Positions 11,432 to 22,954 of a stretch of 64,000 nucleotides of DNA are shown here, piece by piece (the stretch's first letter is position 1; each line of letters opens with the position of its first letter). The notes beneath the pieces were generated by a model. That model saw only the letters and a program-made list of their open reading frames with translations. It made no database searches and was not told the origin of the DNA. The position numbers and the translations under genes were made by a program. The stretch is from Collybiopsis luxurians FD-317 M1 (lineage: Eukaryota; Basidiomycota; Agaricomycetes; Agaricales; Omphalotaceae), in NCBI GenBank assembly GCA_000827265.1, contig KN834812.1, positions 205,790 through 269,789 of the forward strand, given 5' to 3'.

Positions 11432-12682
11432 TGGTGTCAATACTGAATAAGTGTAGCGAGGCTGTTGGCACTGGTTTACTCCAGTTCATACATTCCTTCA
11501 ACCCAGTGTCCACCTTTGCTGTCCACTCGCTAGTCACATTCACAGTCATATTAATCTATATCTCTTACATTCCAAGTCCATTAATTGCATGTTCCACTTG
11601 CTACTTGCAGATTTAGACACTTTATAATTACTAATGCCTTTACATATACCCTACACTGAGTACTGTAAAAGTTGGCTTGTGTGTAGAGTAGCTGTGTATG
11701 CTTATCTATTAGTGATTTTCATATTGAACAAATCCGCCCATATGGAGAGTTGATATAGACTGACCTCAAATCTATGTAGCTATTCATGTATTTCCATGAT
11801 ATTCATTTGCTTGGGAGCCAGGCGGTGTTCCAAATGATTGTCACTCCAAGGGAGCGATGTAAATTCTGGCTCATGAAGGTCAGTAGAAACTGACTACGGT
11901 GGATAAAGGCATATTTTCGCGACAAAAATCAAAGCTGGGAGTTCTGGCTTGTTGCACTCAAGGTTCTTGGAAAGGAGTACAGTCCTTGGTAAATGTTTAT
12001 TCCCTTAAATTTTAGTTACTGTGCACAATAACGAAACGGCTCGAAATTGCAGTAAGTCTCGAGAAAGAAGTAAAGAAAAGATAAAATAAGATTAGTCTGG
12101 TTAGTCATAGAAAAGTAAGGTTGTTCATTTGAAGGATCGGGAAGGGGATGACAATGGTGATAGGGGGCAGGGAAGAACTAAAATTGCTCGTACCAGCCTT
12201 TGTACCCAGTACTGGAATTTAGTCACTTAGTATTTACATATGTCAATATGTTTGGGTATTGAACTGGTGTCAACTCTCCTGGTTAGGCCCTCGCCGCTCG
12301 CGGCCACACCCCCCAGTTATGCCCATACATATGACAGCACCTTGGATGGCGGGACTGCCCCGCATGATTGGGCATAAAGCCGATTTGATATCACATGCCC
12401 CGGTATCACTCTACGCACCCTCCCGGGGTCCATCTTATGCCGTTTATATATTGTGGAGCTTGCTGCTGAATGAAGAGATCAGTCTCGACGGACTGCATCT
12501 CCTTGAGCTCTACGCCAACTGTAGGTTACTACACAGCAATGCCTGCCTGAAATTGAACTTCATTAAAAAATAAGTATTAATAGTGCATGCTCAAATTCAC
12601 GATATTGGCTCTTGGAGCTCGGCAGGTTATTTCAGCAGTGGATACCATGTATAGCATCAAGGGCTTTTATGATTGTAACATA
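11432..12682. other. No supported gene
   Basis: Only short open frames occur, the longest at 12259-12573 (104 codons, no recognisable domain). Confidence 0.4.
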
Positions 12683-13331
12683 CAGCTATTCACGAATTTG
12701 TAGCATAGACTTGAAAAAACGCGCCTTACTGATCGTGTTTACATCCAAACAAATTGCTCCACTTTTGTTCCGCTGCTCGGCTAAAAGTCCTATTCTTTCC
12801 CCTTCGCTCTGCTGTGCTTCCATCAAATTTCTCTACTATCGTTGCCCATGAACATTCCCCAGCTCAATATCTAACAAACGTCTGGTACTTCCCTTTGGCC
12901 CAAAGTGAAGAGATTGCTTTCAAACAAGATACTCTGCTGTTTTCTTGCTGTAACATTCACGGAGACGAATATGTTACGTGCTCGGGAGGTATTGTGGGCT
13001 ATGGAGTACATGAGCACCTCGGACATTGCTCCGGCCACAATTTCCCCTGTGCTCAAAACTCGACTCTTAAGCCTGCTAATGGTGGCCTGGAAAACATGTA
13101 ATTGTCTAGCCGTAGTTGACTGACTTGAGGCCAAAGGATGTGTAAAGATAGCCTCCTTTTTAGCTGGACGTATATATTGATAGTTTCCCACAGAGGGTCT
13201 TGAACGAGTGTAAGATTGTGATTTCAATGTTTAGCCGAACAGTGGAGCAAAAGTGGAGCCATTTGTTTGGATGTAAACACGATCAGTAAGGAGCGTTTTT
13301 CAAATCTATGCTACAAATTCGTGAATAGCTG
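12683..13331. mobile_element. 649-bp TIR element with TA target duplication
   Basis: Long imperfect terminal inverted repeats of about 100 bp (12683-12785 and 13231-13331) begin CAGCTATTCACGAATTTGTA and run through GTGTTTACATCCAAACAAAT to the segment CGGCTAAA. TA flanks both ends (12681-12682 and 13332-13333), as expected for the Tc1/mariner/pogo class. The interior has two overlapping open frames (12754-13101 plus, 12871-13227 minus) that do not look like a DDE transposase. It is therefore probably a non-autonomous element. Confidence 0.85.
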
Positions 13332-13394
13332 TAAATGACCCACCTAAATTCAGCAGTAGAGACCGTGTGATCGGCTACGAGGATTGTCGTATAA

Positions 13395-14979
13395 ATGAGC
13401 CCCACACTGGTGGGATCACACAACCCATCTTTCACTAGAGTCATCACTCCGAAACAGCACCAAATTATTGCCTCGTATGCCAGTGTGGTCTACTACAACA
13501 TCATATCTTGGATAATAGTAGCCATGACCGGTTTTGGTATGTATTAATCATGATCCTCATTCAGTAGGAGACTAGTCAATAATGGATTATTTTTAGAAGC
13601 ATCTCTTCTAGGGATACTCATTGCCAGTCACATCCTCATGTATGAAAAGCAGCTTATTGTTACTGAAATTTTCGGCTCACATCTTTTCCACTCAAAAGGA
13701 CTAAAGCTGGATCCGTTCAAGAATTGCTCTTCTCTCTTGGCTAATCATCATATTTATCACCTCTGCTTGGAGTTCCCTCAGTGAAGGAACATTTATTCCT
13801 ATCCAAGCCCAGGTTTTGCTTGTACAAATCAAACCCAAGGTCAAGGGAATTCTGAAACCTGCAAGCAAGATAGCAAACACAAAGTTTTTGTCCATTCAGA
13901 TCATGGGACCTTGGTCTTTGTCAAGTTCCGTGAGTCTGTTGTGTAGATCTGTCGTTCAATGATTTGATTCTGTTAACCAGGTGCTTTTGGGTGATTTCAT
14001 TGTAGTTTGGAGAGCATGGATATTATTTCAGCAGGAGAGGTTCTGGCAGGCTGCATTTGTGCTTCTCATGATTGTCAATCTGGGTGTGTGGTCAGACTAC
14101 TGCATCATTTCAAACGGAAGTTCATTGATTTAGAAATTTTGGTCAATAAAAAATCTAAAAAATTCCAAAAAGTGGAGAAAAAATAAAAACTGATGTCGGA
14201 TTCTTTGGCCAATCACACATGATTGAACTTCCTTTTGAAATGATACAGAATTCATGTATGAAAAGTGCACTCAAGCTTTTCCATGATACTACATAGGAAT
14301 TCAAATTGCTGAATCCTGAATGTGTCTTGGACGATGTTGATGTCAAGGTGGAAACATCTGATTCTAGGACAATTTTAGACTGGATATCACCTTTTGTTTC
14401 AATGATGGTTTACATGTTTGCAACTGGCTTGATTGCATGGAAGGCATGGCAAGTTCCCTCAAACTCATGTCCCTAGTTATGTAATTTTCCTCACTCATTG
14501 AGTACAGGAAGCACATCATGATAGAAGCATCAGTTCACCAGCAAACAAGGGTTCAAAGTGTCTTGCTTCTATTGGTTGAATCCGGTGCCATATTTTGTGT
14601 ATTACAGGCTCTTGAGGCTGTGTCTGACCTGCTGATTACTGATGGACCTACAAACTTTTATTTCATCTGTTAATTTATGAATCCAAGATTCATGGTGGCT
14701 TCTGTAGGCTTGACTTTTTTCCCCAGCTACTCTACAGAATCTCATGAAATAAATTGTTAGGCATGGTATCCTATTGCAGTTGTCATTTTGGTCAACATAG
14801 ATCACACTTTGATGATTGAAACCTTTCATATAAGCCAAACCAGGGATCATATTTGTGTACTAGGGAGAACTACATTTCAAGTATCATTATCAGCTCTTAA
14901 AGGAACCACTTGGAAGGCTGGATCAAATAGGATTGAGAGCAACTTAGAATACTCTACCAGTTATTGGGGAGTTATTTGA
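13395..14979 (+). CDS. Agaricomycete multi-pass membrane protein (VVWRAW family), copy 1
   Basis: Exon pieces with good splice sites are 13395-13536, 13597-13639, 13707-13929, 13981-14083, about 14300-14448, 14508 to about 14668, and 14761-14979. The product shows hydrophobic helices YYNIISWIIVAMTGFG, LLSWLIIIFITSAW, FIVVWRAWILF, FVLLMIVNL, MMVYMFATGLIAWKAW, SVLLLLVESGAIFCVLQ and WYPIAVVILVNI. These match, in order, the gene at 49736-51039. The family is frequent in mushrooms and its function is unknown. It is not a recognisable STE3 receptor. The intron at 14449-14507 starts GCAAGT, a GC-AG intron. The junction before about 14300 and the one before 14761 do not keep frame with simple GT-AG choices, so this copy may be damaged. 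Confidence 0.6.
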
Positions 14980-15293
14980 TTATTTAGATATAACACAGAT
15001 AAGCATGCCCATCACTGAAAGGCAGCAATTGAAAGAGCTAGGGACAAAGATGTTATAATTATTTACTTGCTATAGTAAGTCAAGTTATTGTTTTGACTTG
15101 GTATCATCAATTGCTTCTAATTACACAATGATTAAAATGAAATACTACACTGCAGGTCCAGCCAAAAACACTTAGCAATGGGAATAAGTTACCCACACAA
15201 TTGATGCCATTAACCACTACTCCAAATAGGCATTAATGTAATTGCAGTTTGCACAATTATATACAGACACATATTGATTACAAATACATATAC
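14980..15293. other. AT-rich intergenic DNA
   Basis: No gene is seen. Short palindromic words such as ACTTGCTATAGTAAGT occur here and again at about 15780-15830. Confidence 0.4.
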
Positions 15294-15420
15294 TTAACCC
15301 TAAACCCTAACCCTCCTAACCCCTAACCTTTCGCACTTTGCGCAAGCAGCCTCCGGCTGCCCTAACCCTAACCTCCTAACCTGGTGCGCATCGTGCAAGC
15401 CCAACCCTAAACCCTAACCC
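15294..15420. repeat. Interstitial telomere-like CCCTAA repeats
   Basis: Clusters of CCCTAA/CCCTAAA units (for example AACCCTAAACCCTAACCCT) are separated by short unique words rich in GCGCAAG. They resemble the TTAGGG repeat of fungal telomeres but lie inside the window, next to a tRNA-derived element. Confidence 0.8.
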
Positions 15421-15513
15421 TGAGTTCACCCTGTTTGGCAGTGTTCAGACCCACTCCCTTATGTTAGGGCTATTAGAAGTCACCATATGATCTTGTGACC
15501 CAGGAAGTAGAAT

Positions 15514-15586
15514 GAACTGGCCAGGGATTGAGCCTGGGACCTCCAGATTTCTCGTACTGGTGCTCTAACCACTGAGCTACCGGTCT
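15514..15586 (-). mobile_element. tRNA-derived SINE head (or tRNA pseudogene)
   Basis: The minus strand folds as a tRNA-like unit. An acceptor-like stem (AGACCGG with CCAGTTC, one mismatch and one G-T) encloses a D-arm GCTC/GAGC within the A-box TAGCTCAGTGGTTAGAGC. An anticodon-like arm has an oversized, partly mispaired loop. The T-arm is a perfect CCAGG/CCTGG stem around CTCAATC, giving a B-box. The extra loop base argues against a working tRNA. The internal promoter boxes argue for a SINE head, probably with the body toward 15420. Confidence 0.6.
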
Positions 15587-15839
15587 GAAAGTGTACAATA
15601 CCAACCTATGTATGATATAGGATCTTGTATGTGTATGTACCATACAGTAGGTTCTACAATGAATGTTGTTGGACAAGGCTCAGGGTTTTTGCCTTGGATA
15701 TTCCAACAAGGGCTAGCCCTAATGAGGGCAGTATGAACATTGCTTAATTTTAATTCCAAGTTCAACTTTTATAATGGGAACTTGCTATTGCAAGTGGAGT
15801 AATAATAAAGGGACTTGCTATAGCAAGTAGATAATTATA

Positions 15840-16300
15840 ATACCATTGTCTGTGGTTGACAATTCCAGAATGAAATGGAGGAAACTTGCCATTATGGTCA
15901 GTTTTTCATGGGCACTTATTCCATAACAGTCCTGTTTTGTAACCAAATAATCTCCAGATGGTCTATAACACTTATCAGTTTTTGATTTCTTGATTTCATC
16001 AATTTTTTTTCCTGTCCCCTTCACTTTTATTTCAACCTTGCAACTCTTGGCTCTGCGTGACTATTGAGATATTCGGTGTTGCAACATTTGTACATTTGGA
16101 CCAATCTGTATTCCTGCCTTGGAAGTTTGCAATCTTGTCAATGGAAAGGTCACCTGAATTATTAGCTCCAAGTTGAGGCAGAAATCTTAAACTAAATTGG
16201 CTTTACCTACATATTTTGCCCACTCAAAAGTTGGACATTGGATGTTGAGCCTTGGGTTCTACAATCTATATGAGGCAGCACTTTGTGCAGCTTTCCACAC
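15840..16300 (-). repeat. Dispersed repeat, right copy (inverted)
   Basis: The reverse complement matches 130-475 and 808-960 in the same order, without the MITE found in the left copy. Landmarks are the block ending GTTTTGTAACCAAATAATC and the block GCCCACTCAAAAGTTGGACA. The two copies lie about 15 kb apart in opposite orientation. Confidence 0.75.
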
Positions 16301-16658
16301 ATTAAAAATGAGTAACAGGCATTTAGTAATCTCCCAGCTTTATGGAGTAGCTATCAACTGGAACTCATGCCATGGCATTCAGAGAGGGTGTACAAAAGCA
16401 GTGTGAAAAATTTGGCCGTTCCAAAAATGTCATGGGAAGAACTTTAGAAGTGCTTTTTTTGATGTTTCTCCATATTCTGAGTCTGATTCTGATATTATTT
16501 TGGGTCAAGGAATTTCAGTTCTTCCTCTACTAATAGAATTTGTCGACTTTGCTTGTCCTTGACTGTAGCAACTCCAGTATGAGGCTTAGTAATCATAGAT
16601 TACTCAGACAGTTACTGCAGTTCTAGTAATGCATGGAACACTGTGGAACTAGTACTTA

Positions 16659-16889
16659 GCATCAGGAAAAGTACCTTTTTCCCAGAGAGCCAGGGCCAGC
16701 CTAGGGACACCCCCCAATCCTAAGTAGCTCAGGTATCCTGAAAAACCCTGAAGCAACCTGGGATCTCTGGGGCCACTGAGGTCAGTTCAGGCTGCACTCA
16801 GGTGTCACAGGATCCCTGAGGTTTTCTAGGATTGGGGTGTCCCTAGGCTGGCCCTGGCTCTCGGGGCAATAGGCCATTTTTCCTGATGT
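16659..16889. mobile_element. Small foldback MITE
   Basis: Near-perfect inverted repeats CCAGGGCCAGCCTAGGGACA (around 16691-16715) and their complement (around 16830-16862) form a long hairpin. Weaker arm homology extends outward to ATCAGGAAAA/TTTTCCTGAT at both edges. The central part is rich in CCTGA/TCAGG words. There is no coding frame and I could not fix a target duplication. Confidence 0.75.
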
Positions 16890-17402
16890 ACCTTGTAGAT
16901 ACTTCTAGAATACCTACTGTAGAGCATGAAAGACCTGCTCTACAGGCACCACTGTGCACCTAACCCACAATATCACTAAGTAGTAAGCTAAATTTCAGTG
17001 GCTTAAGCTCAATGGATACTGATGGTTCAATGGGAAGGTTACCAGTCTGAGACTGTCATCAAGCAAACACCTCAAGAATACTCATACCAGACTCAGTTCT
17101 CATTCATTTAGCATGAAAGCCTTCAGCCAATCTAGGACCATGGGTTTGAAGAATCTGGAGGCTTTAGTTTTGCTTGAATGAAAAACCGAAGGCCAGATTC
17201 AGGTTTCTTTTTTCCTCATATTTTTTGGCTTCCCACTTCGATGATTTTGACCTCAAGCCTACTGAGCGACGGCTTCATACTGTAGGTGCGCGAACACTCT
17301 TTTGTATGCTTTCTGAGTCGCTCCTTTGATTCTTCAAGCTTATGAATGAAAGAAGTTCCCTATACTTTCTTTGACTTACAGAAGCAGTATCCTCGGTTGT
17401 AG
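16890..17402. other. Intergenic, nothing recognised
   Basis: No long frame, RNA gene or repeat structure was recognised. Confidence 0.4.
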
Positions 17403-17720
17403 TCTACTAGCTCAGATGCTCTGCTTGACACGCGGAGATTTGAAGTCACTTCAGTTGACACTGAAGGCTGGCAAACTCGAGCGTTTAAAATCCTGAGGCG
17501 CTTCAAGCTCAAATTCAATGCCAGTAACTGCAGTGGGGACGTCGCTCAATTTTATTTCCAGTATTACGTGTTTGCAGGAGCTGAACAGGGATTTTTCAAG
17601 TCCCTTCTTCGACTGTACAAGCAAGAGGTATGGTCAGAAGGCATGACCGGACGATACTGCACTGATACGAAGATAAGTAGCCGACCATTTGAGAATTTTC
17701 TTCATATTAGGGAAAAGTAA
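17403..17720 (+). CDS. Unrecognised open frame, possible exon without ATG
   Basis: A 105-codon frame with no stop, and no ATG near its start, contains RFEVTSVDTEGWQTRAFKIL and then FYFQYYVFAGAEQGFFKSLL. It could be an exon of a gene whose first exon lies in 17280-17400 (an AG acceptor ends CTTACAG at about 17381). I know of no matching domain. The aromatic-rich centre is unusual for random sequence, but a chance frame cannot be excluded. Confidence 0.25.
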   Translation, partial: STSSDALLDTRRFEVTSVDTEGWQTRAFKILRRFKLKFNASNCSGDVAQFYFQYYVFAGAEQGFFKSLLRLYKQEVWSEGMTGRYCTDTKISSRPFENFLHIREK

Positions 17721-19345
17721 AGAAACCAAAGAACGAGTAACAAATCGGCTATTGACATCTGATCGGGAAATTATCAGAACCTAGTTGAGCGAAAGTATCT
17801 TGATTCAAAACCGATACCGGGTATTTGTTCAGGAGAAGCGAAATGTTTCAGTCTGATACCTTCTTCACTTACTTATTAGCTGTAATATTTGCGCCTCCAG
17901 GACTGGGTCGCACGCGGAGAATGCTAGTCGATCACTCTATACTGACTCGGGATCCATCGTGTACGCTCTGTCTTTTGTGCTTCATTGTATTGCTTATTGG
18001 CGGGAGATAAAATCATCTTTAGATACCTGGAAACTTGCGGACAAGAGACTAAAGCAAAAGTAATGCTTTCTTGCCCATGTTACGGGCTGGGTCCTTCACG
18101 CTTCACGTCTCGAGGGCCCGAGTGAACATTTTCTTCAATGTTAGAGCAATGCTTGCTCTCTCCGTTCGAATCTCCTTTAGAAAACTAAAACAAGACCGAG
18201 AAGCACGATTATTGGTACGTTGCGGTGCTATGAATCATCCCAGTCGGAGTTGAAGGCGCGTTACGCATCACATCATATCAAAGTTGGATGATTATCTGTG
18301 TGGTATTCCATTTCCAGTATCCTACGTGAGTGTAACACTCTGTTTAGAACTCATCAAAGGGGAATGCGCGCTTGCTTGCCGAGAATTGTATCAAATTATA
18401 TTACATAGGTCATGCTATCGATGTCAAAACATTAAGTTCATAACGCTAGCCGCAAGGACTTGACGTTCTGTCAGACTTGTAAATTGAAACGAGCACCTAC
18501 GGGCTATGTCTACAGTAGCTCCAATGCAATGTCAAGAGTCAAGAGCACTGACACGAATGGTGGGCTCTGCAGTATGAGCCGAAGCCAAGGCTTCCGAAAG
18601 TTTTCGAGTCGTCGGTAATGCACCATGGTCTCTTCTGACCGCGGCAGCGATTTTGATATTCGAAAAAAAACCGACGCAGATTGCGCGAGAACGTGTGGTG
18701 CCATTGCTGCAAAATTACAAGATGACAGTTCAGTGAGCTTGAAGCATCCGCCGATATTCAATGGTTATAAGCAGTGCCGCATAGATGTCACTCTAATGAG
18801 GCATGGACCAAGCCATCACCCCACAGACATCTGTGGGCCGTGGACATGACAATAGTAGATTATTTATTCTTTCAAGAGTCTGGAGCAGAGGCTTTTCCGT
18901 CGTGGTGCACGATAGAGTATCACTACAGGGGAAGAGAAGGTTTCATGAGGATTTAGAATCATGATGAATGTTGCAGGTCGGGCACCAACTGCGCTCGACC
19001 GACGCGATCACCTCTTTTCAGGGCCTCGTTGTACCTGGTGTTGCGATGCCTTGCGGATGCCCTGCATGGCTACTGGCCTCCAGCATCCACCCTGCAACGT
19101 TGAAACAAGTCAGAGATCAGACTCAAGCGTCGGGTACGGTCGGGCCGTCGACGGTAACTTGCTATCTATGGGATAGATTACCAAAGCCTGCCGTGTTTTC
19201 CATCAACCGAGCGATTGTTGAGTTGATCAAGAAGTAAAGAACTCACCCGATTAAAAGGTAATGGTCAAGCCCTTACCTTAAGGATAACCTTTTTACCCAG
19301 AGGCTCGGTGGGAGCGAGCGATACGAGGACCTTCTGTAACAAAAG
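17721..19345. other. No supported gene
   Basis: Short frames (17825-18010, 18625-18849, 18968-19237) have no recognisable content. The last part is the upstream region of the gene at 19346. Confidence 0.4.
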
Positions 19346-21690
19346 ATGATCCCATCTTCTGAGGTTGCCCTCGAGCCTTGGCCTACCTCCACGACTATTG
19401 GCAGCATCGCTCGCTTTCCCACTGAAGAACAAGATTTGCCAGCGCCGTCCTTGAATCAGAGAGGGCGCCGAACTTCCCTATATTCCATCGTTACAGGAAG
19501 AACCTCTTCCCTCTTTTCTAATCTTTCTCAACGAACGATAACCGTTTCTACTTCCCTTCAAAGCTCTTCCACTTCTATCTCCAATTTACACTCCAATTCA
19601 TCCAACCACTCGTATTACCTCCGCCCCTTCTCCTTGAAGAAAGCGAAATCTTCAGTCATTATGAGAGCCTCTTCCGAGGTCGCTGGGCCTTCCAATCTTA
19701 CCCGGTCCAATTCTATCACAGCCATTCGGCCACATCAAGAGCATTTGTCAGGAAAAAGTGATGTAACACCGGTTGCAATAGAGTTGCAAGTTCTTGGTAC
19801 GTCCCATACGCTTGTGGCGAATCTACACTATTGACATGATTTAGGCGATCCACATCGGGAAACGGTACATACCCGGTTGGGGAAAGACGAGGAGGATGAA
19901 ACCCAATTGTCGCATCTCGGTACGACGTGTATTCCTGTGCACGATATGTTTGAGCTCAAAGTGTCCTAGATAAACTAAATAAGCTACCTCAGCGCATCAC
20001 CTTCGAGCGTAGTCCGACTGACGTACCGAAAGCTCGAATTGTTGGTAGAGGGGGAGTTGGGTCACGCCCTCGCCGGACTCATAAACAGCCCATCTTTCAT
20101 CTCCATCAGTCAGAGCGGGATCCCAGTGCTATTCGGACAACTACTTCTTCATCTGATGGGAGTACAGTTACGCGCTACGTGGGAAGGGGAGGACTTGGCC
20201 GAATCCGTTTAAATCCGCTTCTTCCTGTAACCAATCTGTCATCTTCCATCTCCCGTGATTCCGGCGGCTCGCGCCAGCATAGTAGCCTCAGCTCTTCCAC
20301 TACTTCTCAGTCCTTGGTCAGTGACGGATCTTCACCCCTTTCGCTCTTCCGAGTCAGCGGTCGAGGAGGAGCAGGATCACGTCCTCGGAGACAGACTTTG
20401 GCTTCCGCACCTTCTACTAAAATGTTCAAGATCAAGTGGGGTAGTCGCAAGAAATCTACATCTGACGCTGGTTTGCAGCCCAGAATACAGACTTCTACTC
20501 ATGGAAACCCTCTCAGATTTGTTGCTTTGAAACGCACAAGATCCCATACCGTTCCAGCATCGACGGACGATAAAATTCGACCTCTTTCTACCATTGCTGC
20601 CTCCCCGCGCCCTTCCACCACAATCGAATTTGACTCCAACGCTATTAACTCCAACGCTAATTCCACGTCCCCATCATTATCTGCCTACCTGAACTCATCT
20701 GACTCTCCCGTCCCTGCCGATCATCGTGAAAAGCTCGAGCGGACATTGGGCGATGCTGTACCTTTGAATATGCTGTTATCCACAAGCACCCGACATGGCG
20801 GTGACGATAATTCATTCATTAGACGAACTCGACGGCAGTCTTATGATTCTGCTTCGTTGAGCTCCACTCGCAGATCTCACCGCCGAAGAAGCATTGCGCG
20901 GTCTCTGTCCAGTTTAGGCTCTTTGATACGCCTCCCGAGATCTTCGCCAAACGTACATACTCAAGAGCACGATGACCACTGTTCTGATTTCGAGGAGGAA
21001 GTGTGCTGGGTGGACAACGAATTCGATCCATCCTCGAGAAATGGGATGAGTACTCCGGTATCTCCGATGATTTTCTCCGAACGACCCCCTTCACCCGTAC
21101 CCCCTCCCAAACCGAGGCTGCTCATGGGCCCCAGACCTCAACCCCCTCGACCCTTGACAAGAGTTTACCCACAGCTAGATAGTTTGGAGAGCAGCGAGGG
21201 AGGTTCGGAAGATGGTATACATGGAGTGGAGGACGAACTGTACGAAGACGACGGTACTCATTCAGAGCTATTCACACCCATCACAACGCCAGACGGTAGT
21301 GGAGCTCCAGAGACACCACTCTCGTCCACTAGTTTGTGCGATCCGCTCTCACCTTTATCTCCGATTGTATTCTCCGACCGCCCCGTCTCTATGCTCCCCC
21401 CCAGCGGAGAGAACTCTGTCTCTCAGACAGATCTCACTCCCCGCATGGAGCTCCAAAATCTCTTGTCAGAGCCCTCGCATCCGTTGACTACCCTTCCTGC
21501 TCTCAATCTCATGCGCCCTTTCAGTCCCGACTCCTCATCCGTCTTAACAAACGATCTTACAGATTCACCCATTCGAAGTTCACTTCTGTTACCGCCTCGC
21601 GCAAAGAGGGATGCATTGCATACCTGGACCGGAGCATGGAATCGGACGGATATGCAGGAAGTTATACAGAGTTTGCGGGAACTGAAATGA
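19346..21690 (+). CDS. Ser/Pro-rich conserved basidiomycete protein with RGGxGSRPR motifs
   Basis: Three exons keep one frame: 19346-19796, 19845-19960 and 19993-21690, giving 754 residues. The 32-nt second intron is short and could instead begin a little upstream. The protein is low-complexity and rich in Ser, Thr, Pro and Arg. It repeats the motif G-R-G-G-x-G-S-R-P-R (VGRGGVGSRPRR, VGRGGLGRIR, SGRGGAGSRPRRQ) and has an acidic middle (about residues 470-500) with several SP/TP sites. The C-terminus ends in a compact, probably structured segment, DALHTWTGAWNRTDMQEVIQ then SLRELK. No enzyme domain, signal peptide or membrane helix is visible. Arg-Gly-Gly motifs suggest RNA or protein binding, which is inference only. 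Confidence 0.8.
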
Positions 21691-22954
21691 TAAGTCCGCC
21701 GCCTTCTACAACCTTGCTGTTCATCAAGCGATTCCGCCCTCTGGTCCATTCCCACTGTCATCATGTAACTTGATTTTCGCCCGAGTACTCTATTACATTT
21801 TATTCGTGTGTCCATTCCTTATTCATCATAGTTAACTTATTCCTTTCACTCTTTTTCTTTTCTTTTTTTTTTCCGCATCGCTTTATGCTACTTTCTGAAT
21901 TCTCCTCGTTTACAACAGAAGTGCCCGTACTCATCGGTATCATTATCTCCATTACTAACTGCCGTACCCCGTTCTGCACACCACAATCACACGTTGTCTC
22001 CAAGCATTTATCTCCATTTGCATTTGTACTACTACCAATCATCAGTATCGTTGCTCAATGCTTTACCATAGTTCGACACACTCCTTATTCCTTTTCTTTC
22101 CATTTCTTCATTCTATAGAGTACATGTGTAGCTATAGACGGCTGATCCTGTATGTAATTAGTGGGAACGTTTGCACTGGAAACCAGCACTACTCTACGGA
22201 TGGTTGTTGACAGATGGTTGAGTTCTTGACATGGATATATCAAAGTGAATTGCACCTACAAATGTCACTACTGTCTCATTCCGTCTTAAGCCTACATACA
22301 ATGCGAGAATCAAGGTACATCAACCGCTTCAAAATTCTCTCGATCATTGATCTCTCGTTCAAGTCCTCTCATTCGTTGCAAGGACAGATGCAAAAGCATG
22401 TGAAATCTGGTCATGTACATAGACGGTTACTATTAGCCCAAAGGCACAACAACCTCTCCGACGTTTGCTCTGAACTAACAACTTGAACGACGCGCAAAGA
22501 ACTACTCTATACCATTGTTTGGGGTACATAGAACAGCAATAATTCTCCGCTGTTGAATCTTTAATAAAGCCTGTAACTACCTCTCCCGGACTTGAATTGA
22601 GCTACGGGCTGCTACATACATACTCGGATTTGAACATATGGCTCCAAAATCTATGAATGATTAAGGAGATTTATCGCCAGCACTCTTCGAATAAATTCGC
22701 AATTACAAGTATACGCACTGTAGCTGAGTCAATGGTGCCTGAGGGCTATCTCCTTCCAAGCTCCTCTGTACACATCATTTGTCAAGTCAAAGACAGCTGT
22801 AGCACAACTGTAGTATCGCTCTGGAATCTGCCAAGGTTTCAAAAAGGTACGCTTTGGCATTTAGACGCCTGGGCCGTTCCTGGGCGCCTACAAATAGCCT
22901 CTTACAATATTCGGTGCACGTTATTTTTGGCTCTTGGCTTTTTCTCCAACCACG
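21691..22954. other. Intergenic between two plus-strand genes
   Basis: The T-rich 3' flank of the Ser-rich gene is followed by the upstream region of the FAD oxidoreductase. No other gene is supported. Confidence 0.4.

Noticed and set aside
20819..21094. Frames antisense and out of frame to the Ser-rich gene (also 21212-21487, 21336-21773, 21423-21815)
   Set aside because: They overlap a long, well-supported coding exon and have no independent features.
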